Source of the DNA: Streptococcus shenyangsis
GTDB taxonomy: Bacteria > Bacillota > Bacilli > Lactobacillales > Streptococcaceae
DNA: 64,000 nt
NCBI RefSeq assembly: GCF_006385785.1
Contig: NZ_VFSH01000008.1
Coordinates: 25,681-89,680 of the forward strand
Direction of reading: 5' to 3'
Below, one piece after another: positions 47,376-54,225 of this stretch (within the stretch, counting starts at the first letter, position 1; every line of letters begins with the position of its first letter). The position numbers and the translations under genes were made by a program. The notes beneath the pieces are model-generated. The model did not search any database, had not been told where the DNA came from, and worked only from the letters and a program-made list of their open reading frames with translations.

Positions 47376-47537
47376 ACAAAGTGTTTCACTCCTTTGCTTT
47401 CGCTCATGGCGAGCTAGTCGTTCACACTTTGTATATCTCTAGAATGATACACTTGATACACTAATTTCTAACTTCTTAGGATAAATAAAACAAATAAAAT
47501 TGAAAATAGAAATGGAATTTACTGTTTCAAGTGTATC
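47376..47537. other. Candidate replication origin of the island
   Basis: Inverted repeat ACAAAGTGT/ACACTTTGT (47376-47384, 47424-47432), then GATACACT repeated twice in tandem (47446 and 47455) and once inverted (47530-47537), with a very A+T-rich stretch between. It lies at the 3' end of the primase-helicase gene, the usual place of a satellite replication origin. 46901-47535 has no convincing gene. Confidence 0.55.
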
Positions 47538-49077
47538 AAGAGCATGACTTCATTACATACCCTTTATGCCTCTTTGTGGTATCTAAACTGAAGGGCTTAG
47601 AATGAACAAAAGGAACCGAATCACTCTCATCAAAATATTTACAACTAGATAATGTTGGCTTAAATACCCAGTTTGTTGGAAGTGCATCTTTTAATTCTTT
47701 GTGAAAGACTTCCTTAGTTTCTCGTTCTAAACCATTTCCTTCACAGAATTGTTTATATGCCCATAGCATAAATGAATTCGGCAAGAAAGTAGATTTCACA
47801 CGACTAAACAGATAAGATGAAAACTGTTCAACACTTGTCATAGACTTCCCATGAATTTCCTTGATAGCAGGGTGGTGACTGATATCCTTGAATCCATCAC
47901 TGATATCATATTCTAATGCATTTTGCAATACATATTCTAATACATCCTGACGTTTTAGATAAACCTGCTTTATTTCTCTCTTGTAACCATCTTTGTTAAA
48001 TTCAGAAACGAAGGGAAGTATGAAAGTTCTTCTTGCTATAGCTTCTTTGTCTCCTTGAATCTTAATCAATCGATTAGATGATTGAACAATCACAGGAGTA
48101 AGTCGAGCAGAATAGGCCTGTTTGCCTTTCTTTTCGATTGTGACAATATCATGAGTAACTAGAGAAAACATAGTAGAAGGGTCTGTTATCACCTTATCAA
48201 TAGGATTATCATCTCCAATAACTAAGTGTTTACCTATTAACTGTGAAGTGGCAAAACGGTTTCTACCATCTAATTCAGTTAGTTTCATGGAGGCTGTGTT
48301 ACTCCTACCTACTAAGTTAATTAGCAACTCCTGGAAACTACCCTTACCTGTTCCTCCTTTTCCAATCAGCCAAATAATTCTCTCGTCAGCATAACCACGT
48401 ATCACTGCCAAAATTGTTTGCCATGCTAAGTGAATTAGTTCAGCATCATTATTAAACAGTTCAGCTAACCAAGAATCAATAGACCAACCACCTAATACTG
48501 GAGAATTTGCTTCTGAATTATAATTTACTTGTACCTTATGTGTAAACACAATTGAAGGACTGTATTTCATTCCATACCGATAATAAGTATCATAAATACA
48601 ATTCCCTAAAGCTATGTAACGTAAACCTTGATATATACTTACATTTTTACAGCTACAACTTAGTGCACAAATAATCTCGTTTATATCAGCACTCCTAAAA
48701 GAAGGTTCTAATCTTCTTACTAATTTAGGAACTATATCCCAAGCAGGTTGATAAATCCCCTCTTTTGGATTATACACAAATAAGCTACCTTCCCCAGCAT
48801 CCTCTATTTCAGCTATACTAACCACAATGAGATGAGCCATTAAGAATTCTGCCATAATATGAAAAGGAGGTTTTCTCTTTTTCTGCTTCTCTTTATCTGA
48901 AACATCTGTATGTGGGTTAGAATCAATTACCTCATCTTTATATATTCGCCATGTATCCTTATATTTATCTATTGGAGTAGAGTTATCAAAAGATTGAATA
49001 GCATTCTCAGGATAAGTTTCAAATTCATAGTCAGATTCTAATACAGAATCTTTTGCTTTAATCTTAATTAATGACAT
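47536..49077 (-). CDS. Phage/plasmid-type primase-helicase (P4/D5-like)
   Basis: 513 residues from the ATG at 49077 (AAGGA 8 nt upstream); earlier in-frame codons lack a ribosome site. A D5_N-type region is followed by an SF3-like helicase with Walker A GKGGTGKG (about 239-246), a Walker B-type stretch KHLVIGDDNP and a sensor region (VIVQSSNRL). The C-terminus has a primase-C-terminal-like domain. It replicates excised elements. Second gene after the excisionase-like gene. Confidence 0.88.
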   Translation of the reverse strand: MSLIKIKAKDSVLESDYEFETYPENAIQSFDNSTPIDKYKDTWRIYKDEVIDSNPHTDVSDKEKQKKRKPPFHIMAEFLMAHLIVVSIAEIEDAGEGSLFVYNPKEGIYQPAWDIVPKLVRRLEPSFRSADINEIICALSCSCKNVSIYQGLRYIALGNCIYDTYYRYGMKYSPSIVFTHKVQVNYNSEANSPVLGGWSIDSWLAELFNNDAELIHLAWQTILAVIRGYADERIIWLIGKGGTGKGSFQELLINLVGRSNTASMKLTELDGRNRFATSQLIGKHLVIGDDNPIDKVITDPSTMFSLVTHDIVTIEKKGKQAYSARLTPVIVQSSNRLIKIQGDKEAIARRTFILPFVSEFNKDGYKREIKQVYLKRQDVLEYVLQNALEYDISDGFKDISHHPAIKEIHGKSMTSVEQFSSYLFSRVKSTFLPNSFMLWAYKQFCEGNGLERETKEVFHKELKDALPTNWVFKPTLSSCKYFDESDSVPFVHSKPFSLDTTKRHKGYVMKSCS

Positions 49078-49224
49078 ATTCATGTTCCTTTCGTTTATAA
49101 ACATCACACTGTATAGTGTATTTGAGCAATTGAATCTGTGATTCAACATGGTTATAAATTCCTATGTATTTCAAGAAATCATAGAATTTTTCAATTGTGT
49201 TTATTTTCTTTTCATACAATGTAT

Positions 49225-49521
49225 TCACTCCTTATTAGTAATTGAAAGAAACTTCATAACATCTGATTTCTTATAGAAAACTTTGCGAGTTCCTTCTATT
49301 GGTGGACAGTATCGGGTTAACCCCAAACGCTCCCATTCATGCAGAGTTACTAAACTAATACCTAGTTCTTTGATTAACTCTTTCTGTTGTATCAAGCCAA
49401 ACGAGTCACTATGAGGTGAAAGCATTGCATGTGATAGATAATCATTTATTAAATGCTCAATCCTCTCCAATAATGCTAGTTCTGCTTCCTTAGATAATAT
49501 CCCTTGTGGTATACTATACAT
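49225..49521 (-). CDS. Excisionase-like MerR/HTH_17 protein
   Basis: 98 residues from the ATG at 49521 (GGAG 4 nt upstream). The C-terminal half is a HTH_17/MerR-type winged helix: LIQQKELIKELGISLVTLHE, then WERLGL and TRKVFYKKSDVMKFL. Placed between the divergent repressor and the primase, where satellites carry xis/alpA-type activators. Confidence 0.78.
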   Translation of the reverse strand: MYSIPQGILSKEAELALLERIEHLINDYLSHAMLSPHSDSFGLIQQKELIKELGISLVTLHEWERLGLTRYCPPIEGTRKVFYKKSDVMKFLSITNKE

Positions 49522-49551
49522 ATATCTCCTTTCTTTCCTATTTGTGCACAA

Positions 49552-49693
49552 CTATCCTCTCATAACTATTACAGCTTACCTACTTAACTAAGTTAATTAA
49601 CTTAGGTTATGTTTTGCATTTTATCAGTTTTTTATTTACATGTCAAGAGTTTTGTGCTAAAATATTACTAAAGTTATTAAACGGAGGTTAAAT
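49552..49693. promoter_or_regulatory. Divergent control region of the island
   Basis: The perfect 18-bp palindrome CTAAGTTAATTAACTTAG (49588-49605) and a repressor promoter (TTTACA 49635-49640, 17 bp, TAAAAT 49658-49663). The segment at 49563-49584 (ATAAC...TTACAGCTTACCTACT) recurs upstream of the integrase at about 50246-50267. Confidence 0.7.
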
Positions 49694-50233
49694 ATGATAG
49701 GAGCATATCTTAAAAAATGCCGCACAGAAGGCGATGTAACTACTAAGAGCCTTGCTGAAGACCTAAAAGTATCACAGTCTTATATCTCACAAATTGAAAA
49801 TGGGAAAAAGATTCCCAGTTTAACTAAACTCATTGATATTACTGAAAGCATTGCTTCACTCTCTATAAAAGAAAAATGCGAACAAGATGGATTAGAGTTC
49901 GATGAATACTGCATTGAATATAAAACATTGGCTAGCACTTATATTGGTGATATAATCAAAAATATCAACATGAATTCAGTTCATAACGATAAAGAGAAGC
50001 AACTTTTAAAAGATTTAATTGAATTAAGAAATGATAAATCCATATTCTCAAAGTTAAAAACATACAAAGATATTAGCCACGATATTATCAATGGAGAAAA
50101 TATTAAAATCAACCTTGATTATATCTTTAGAAAGAATGTAAAAATAACTATTGATGGTCAAGCACTCACAACTGAAGACTTAACCGCTCTACAAATACTA
50201 ATTGAAGGTATTCGTTCTAGACACAAATCATAA
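49694..50233 (+). CDS. CI/Stl-like repressor of the island
   Basis: 179 residues. N-terminal HTH (LAEDLKVSQSYISQIENGKKIPSLTKL), then a C-terminal helical/beta region of unknown fold. CGGAGG precedes the ATG. Divergent from the xis-primase genes and followed by the integrase, the place of the master repressor in phage-inducible islands. Confidence 0.83.
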   Translation: MIGAYLKKCRTEGDVTTKSLAEDLKVSQSYISQIENGKKIPSLTKLIDITESIASLSIKEKCEQDGLEFDEYCIEYKTLASTYIGDIIKNINMNSVHNDKEKQLLKDLIELRNDKSIFSKLKTYKDISHDIINGENIKINLDYIFRKNVKITIDGQALTTEDLTALQILIEGIRSRHKS

Positions 50234-50289
50234 TAACTATTTTTCATAACCTTTTACAGCTTGCCTACTGATGTTAGAAAGGTTAAGAA

Positions 50290-51453
50290 ATGAAAATAGC
50301 AGAAATCAAGAAACAAAACGGTGACACTGTATATCGTGCAAAAGTATACTTAGGAGTAGATAAACTCACAGGAAAAAAAATAAAGGCTAATCTGACAGCT
50401 AGAACTAAAACTGAATTGAAGAAAAAAGCTCAATTAGCTAAAGCCGAATTCCAAAATAATGGCTCTACTAAGAAGGAAACCATTCCACTAACAAGCTATG
50501 AAGAAGTAGCTCAATTATGGTGGGAAAGCTATCAACACACAGTAAAACCAAATACACAAGATTCAGTAAAACGACTACTAGCTAACCATTTGATTCCTCT
50601 ATTTGGTTCTTATAGGTTAGATAAGTTAACCACTCCAACTATCCAACGCATTGTTAATCAACTAGCTCTACGTGCTAACAAAAGAGAAGAAGGCGCATTT
50701 CTACACTATGATAAAATTCACGCGCTAAATAAACGTATCCTACAATATGCTGTGACAATGCAGATTATTGATATAAATCCAGCTCGTGAAGTTATTCTTC
50801 CTCGTAAAATAAAAAAGGGTAGAAACAAAGTCAAGCACTTTAATAACTTAGAGTTAAAGCAATTTCTCAGTTATTTGGAAGAGGCTAACTTAGCAATATA
50901 TAGAAATATCTATGAAATTACTTTGTATAAGTTTCTTCTTGCTACTGGTTGCCGTATTAATGAAGCCTTAGCTCTACACTGGTCAGATATTGACCTACAT
51001 AATGCAACTGTGAATATTACAAAAACACTAAACCATTTAGGTGAGATTAACAGCCCAAAGTCTGAGGCAAGTTATCGCACAATTGATATTGACCTACAAA
51101 CTATAGAGGTCTTAAAAATGTATCAAAAAAGACAAAGGCAAGAAGCTTGGAAACTTGGTCGGACTGAAACTGTTGTCTTCTCAGATTTTATTCATAAATA
51201 CCCAAACAATAAAACACTATCAACTCGTTTAAACACACGTTTCAAACATGCTGGTGTACCTAATATTGGATTCCATGGTTTTAGACACACACACGCTAGT
51301 CTCTTGCTAAACTCTGGAATACCATATAAAGAATTACAACACCGTCTAGGTCATTCTACATTAGCTATGACTATGGACACTTACAGTCATCTCTCCAAAG
51401 AAAAAGCAAAAACAGCCGTCTCATTTTATGAGAAAGCTGTTAGTTCTTTGTGA
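50290..51453 (+). CDS. int: Tyrosine recombinase / integrase
   Basis: 387 residues: AP2-like N-terminal DNA-binding domain (1-50), SAM-like core-binding domain (about 65-165), catalytic domain with Arg222 (GCRINEAL), His329 and Arg332 (HGFRHTHASLL), His355 (LGHSTLAMTMD) and nucleophile Tyr365. All catalytic residues are present. It ends about 100 bp from the rpsD 3' end, its presumed target. AAAGG precedes the ATG. Confidence 0.95.
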   Translation: MKIAEIKKQNGDTVYRAKVYLGVDKLTGKKIKANLTARTKTELKKKAQLAKAEFQNNGSTKKETIPLTSYEEVAQLWWESYQHTVKPNTQDSVKRLLANHLIPLFGSYRLDKLTTPTIQRIVNQLALRANKREEGAFLHYDKIHALNKRILQYAVTMQIIDINPAREVILPRKIKKGRNKVKHFNNLELKQFLSYLEEANLAIYRNIYEITLYKFLLATGCRINEALALHWSDIDLHNATVNITKTLNHLGEINSPKSEASYRTIDIDLQTIEVLKMYQKRQRQEAWKLGRTETVVFSDFIHKYPNNKTLSTRLNTRFKHAGVPNIGFHGFRHTHASLLLNSGIPYKELQHRLGHSTLAMTMDTYSHLSKEKAKTAVSFYEKAVSSL

Positions 51454-51476
51454 AGGGGGACAAAAAGGGGGACAAA
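51453..51476. repeat. Arm-type repeat, right end
   Basis: Two tandem GGGGGACAAA units, beginning at the integrase stop codon. 21 of 24 bases match 41526-41549. Confidence 0.65.
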
Positions 51477-51506
51477 CCCAGAAATCAACATTTTAAGACA
51501 AAGCAA

Positions 51507-51528
51507 AAAGCCCACTGTTGTAGGCTTT
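51507..51528 (-). terminator. Terminator now following rpsD
   Basis: Minus strand AAAGCCTAC-aaca-GTGGGCTTT followed by TT; lies inside the island and would end rpsD transcripts in place of the displaced terminator at 41335-41365. Confidence 0.75.
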
Positions 51529-51548
51529 CTGTAAGATATTTCTTAAAA

Positions 51549-52160
51549 TTAAAGCATTTTGTTGTAGAATTCAACGACAAGTGCTTCGTTGATTTCTGGG
51601 TTGATTTCGTCGCGTTCTGGCAAGCGAGTCAATGAACCTTCCAATTTTTCAGCGTCGAATGATACGAATGCTGGACGTCCAAGAGTAGCTTCTACTGCTT
51701 CAAGGATAGCTGGAACTTTCAATGATTTTTCACGAACTGAGATCACTTGACCTGGAGTTACGCGGTATGATGGGATATCAACGCGTTTTCCGTCAACAAG
51801 GATGTGACCGTGGTTTACGAATTGACGAGCTTGACGACGAGTAGTCGCAAGACCAAGACGGTAAACAACGTTATCCAAACGACGTTCCAAAAGAAGCATG
51901 AAGTTGAAACCTAGGATTCCGCCTTTGATTTTTGTAGCTTGTACGAACAAGTTACGGAATTGTTTTTCACCTACACCGTAAGTGAAACGAAGTTTTTGTT
52001 TTTCAGCCAATTGCAAACCGTATTCTGATAATTTAGAACGGTTGTTTGGTCCGTGTTGTCCTGGTACGTAGTTACGACGTGCCAATTCTTTACCTGTACC
52101 TGTAAGTGAAAGGCCAAGGCGACGAGCTTGTTTCCAAGATGGTCCTGTATAACGTGACAT
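51549..52160 (-). CDS. rpsD: Ribosomal protein uS4
   Basis: 203 residues: [21 protein letters not shown]4 domain ([41 protein letters not shown]). Uses the integrated element's right junction for its last codons without changing the protein. GGAGG precedes the ATG. Confidence 0.97.
   Translation of the reverse strand: MSRYTGPSWKQARRLGLSLTGTGKELARRNYVPGQHGPNNRSKLSEYGLQLAEKQKLRFTYGVGEKQFRNLFVQATKIKGGILGFNFMLLLERRLDNVVYRLGLATTRRQARQFVNHGHILVDGKRVDIPSYRVTPGQVISVREKSLKVPAILEAVEATLGRPAFVSFDAEKLEGSLTRLPERDEINPEINEALVVEFYNKML
51555..51570. other. Right att core (attR) within rpsD
   Basis: CATTTTGTTGTAGAAT covers the codons for FYNKM at the end of rpsD. Confidence 0.88.
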
Positions 52161-52348
52161 GTGAATGTCCTCCTGATATAAATAATATTTCGGTGGAAAT
52201 AGTCACTTAGAAAGCCCTGATTCGTGCAGATGCCCTTCGCCTAAACAGCCAAGGTTACTTATCATAAGACACCTGTTGACGAGCTTCATGCTTTCCTGCT
52301 GATATTTCACACAAAATTCATTTTACCATGAATGGCTGAATTTGTAAA
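52161..52348 (-). promoter_or_regulatory. rpsD promoter and long leader
   Basis: -35 TTTACA (52348-52343), 17 bp, -10 TAAAAT (52325-52320), then about 150 nt of leader before the ribosome site. A leader of this length with several G+C-rich segments fits autoregulation by S4, known for Firmicutes rpsD, but I did not fold it. Confidence 0.6.
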
Positions 52349-52354
52349 GGGGTT

Positions 52355-53407
52355 TTAAGCTTTATTTTCACTGCCAGAGAGATTGAGAACGAGGGTAAAG
52401 GTGCTTCCTAGTCCGTACTGACTGCTAACTCTGATTTCTCCACTCAATTGATGGGCCAATTCACGCGCAATCGCAAGACCAAGACCATGACCACCTGTTT
52501 TCATGTTACGCGAAGTTTCGACACGATAAAGGCGTTTGAAAATATTCTCCAAGTCCTCTGGGGCAATTCCCTGCCCTTCATCGGTCACACTGATTGAAAG
52601 CTGGTTTTTCTCCAGCTTAGCCACCACTTCCAGCTTGGTTCCTGGAGCAGAGTATTTAAAAGCGTTATTGACCAGATTCACCAAGATACGAGAAAGTTTG
52701 GCATAATCTCCCTCAATCCGGGCAGACTCTGGGATTACCTGTAAATGAACATCTCGCTCTTCCTGCTCAATCAAGAACTGAAATTCACTCATGCACTCAA
52801 TCAAGAGCTGATCCAGAAAAATGCTGTCTTTGCTGGTAGTTTCCACCTGATTTCTAGCTGTATTTAGAGTCAAAAAATTCAACTCTTCAACCAGTTTATT
52901 GAGTCTTTCCGTCTGGCGCCCAATGGTTGCTAGATAATGGTCCTGTTCTCCTTCCTTGATAACCCCATCCAAAATCCCTTCTACCGTCGCTTGAATCGAA
53001 GTGATGGGGGTCTTGATATCATGCGACAACTGGGCAATCATCAAGCCCTTTTCTCGTTCGCTTTCTTCCAAGGAATCAAAGGTCGCCTGCAAATCATGGG
53101 ACATTTCATTAAAAGCTTGACCTAATTGCTGAAATTCTACAGGACCTTGAACCTCTAGATTTGATGGAAAGTCCTTGTCCGCTACCCGCTTGGCATGTTC
53201 CTTGAGTTTGCCCAACGAAGTAAATACCGGCGATAGGAGAAATAGACTAATCCCAGCACCGACAAGGCTGGCAACGATGGTCATTCCAAGCAGAAAGTAA
53301 ATCTCGCTTTTCTCAATCAGCATTTTTTGAACAGCCCAAAAAACCACGATAATCGTTAGGAGTGTTGAAATGATATACCCCACTAAAATATAACTTTTTA
53401 ATTTCAT
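52355..53407 (-). CDS. hk08: Sensor histidine kinase (HK08/SaeS-like)
   Basis: 350 residues. Two N-terminal spans (about 5-27 and 38-60), HAMP (LKEHAKRVADKDFP), H-box QLSHDIKTPITSI (phospho-His), N-box NLVNNAFKYS, and G-boxes DEGQGIAPEDL and GHGLGLAIA. Its start overlaps the regulator stop (TAATG). In pneumococcus TCS08 is reported to regulate pavB and pilus genes. Confidence 0.92.
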   Translation of the reverse strand: MKLKSYILVGYIISTLLTIIVVFWAVQKMLIEKSEIYFLLGMTIVASLVGAGISLFLLSPVFTSLGKLKEHAKRVADKDFPSNLEVQGPVEFQQLGQAFNEMSHDLQATFDSLEESEREKGLMIAQLSHDIKTPITSIQATVEGILDGVIKEGEQDHYLATIGRQTERLNKLVEELNFLTLNTARNQVETTSKDSIFLDQLLIECMSEFQFLIEQEERDVHLQVIPESARIEGDYAKLSRILVNLVNNAFKYSAPGTKLEVVAKLEKNQLSISVTDEGQGIAPEDLENIFKRLYRVETSRNMKTGGHGLGLAIARELAHQLSGEIRVSSQYGLGSTFTLVLNLSGSENKA

Positions 53408-54102
53408 TAACTACCTCGTGCTTTCTCAATTTTGTAGCCCAAGCCCCAGACAGTTTTGATGGTCGGTGTTTCTGCGCTAGCATGTTTAGCCAACTCCTGT
53501 CGAAGAGCATGAATATGAACATTCAAGGTATTGGTATCATCTACATAGTCTTCCTGCCAGACCTTTTCATAGAGGTCTGTCTTGGAGAAAACGCGCTCTG
53601 GATTGCTGGCTAAAAGCCATAGAAGTTCGAAGGATTTGACGGTCAAATCAAGCGCCACATCTCCGACTTGGACCTCATGACTACCGTGATTCATCCGTAA
53701 ATCCCCGAGACTGACGACCTCTGTCTCACCTCCACGATGAAGGCGACGCAAGATATTGTGGACACGCAAAACCAGCTCACGAGGGCTAAAGGGCTTGGCA
53801 ATAAAATCATCTGCCCCCAAGCTTAGGCCGTAAATTTTATCCTGCTCACTGGTTTTAGCCGTGATAAAGAGAAAAGGCTGATCCGGAGATTGATACTGAA
53901 CCTCACTAATCAAATCATAACCATCCATCCGAGGCATCATGATATCTGTAATAATCAAATCAATCGCTTTTCGCCTGAAGATTTCTAAGGCCTCTACTCC
54001 ATCATGAGCCACCAAAACCTGATATCCTGCCTGAACCAGATAACGTTGATGAATATCTGTGATTTCTACCTCGTCGTCAACGAGTAAAATTGTCTTTCCC
54101 AT
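53407..54102 (-). CDS. rr08: OmpR-family response regulator (RR08-like)
   Basis: 231 residues from the ATG at 54102 (GGAGAG upstream). Receiver domain: LLVDDE, phospho-Asp in LIITDIMMPRMDG, Lys in ADDFIAKPFSPREL. C-terminal winged helix ending TVWGLGYKIE. Cotranscribed with the kinase. Confidence 0.93.
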   Translation of the reverse strand: MGKTILLVDDEVEITDIHQRYLVQAGYQVLVAHDGVEALEIFRRKAIDLIITDIMMPRMDGYDLISEVQYQSPDQPFLFITAKTSEQDKIYGLSLGADDFIAKPFSPRELVLRVHNILRRLHRGGETEVVSLGDLRMNHGSHEVQVGDVALDLTVKSFELLWLLASNPERVFSKTDLYEKVWQEDYVDDTNTLNVHIHALRQELAKHASAETPTIKTVWGLGYKIEKARGS

Positions 54103-54225
54103 CTGTCTCTCCTTTGAAAAAAACAGTGCTATACCACAATAGTATAACACTATTTTAATCTCTTTACGAACATTCTAATCGATATCTGAATTTTTCAAAT
54201 CCTAGATAGAAAGTCTGTAGCTAGA

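Larger units (their letters stand above)
41411..51570. mobile_element. Satellite-like integrative element in rpsD
   Basis: Bounded by 16-bp direct repeats CATTTTGTTGTAGAAT at 41411-41426 and 51555-51570, the latter inside the last codons of rpsD. Contents: tyrosine integrase and repressor reading toward rpsD, divergent excisionase-like and primase-helicase genes, a candidate origin, then a cargo of membrane-anchored proteins. This int-repressor / xis-pri layout is that of phage-inducible islands and related satellites. No capsid, terminase or conjugation gene is seen, so it would need a helper to spread. Confidence 0.85.
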
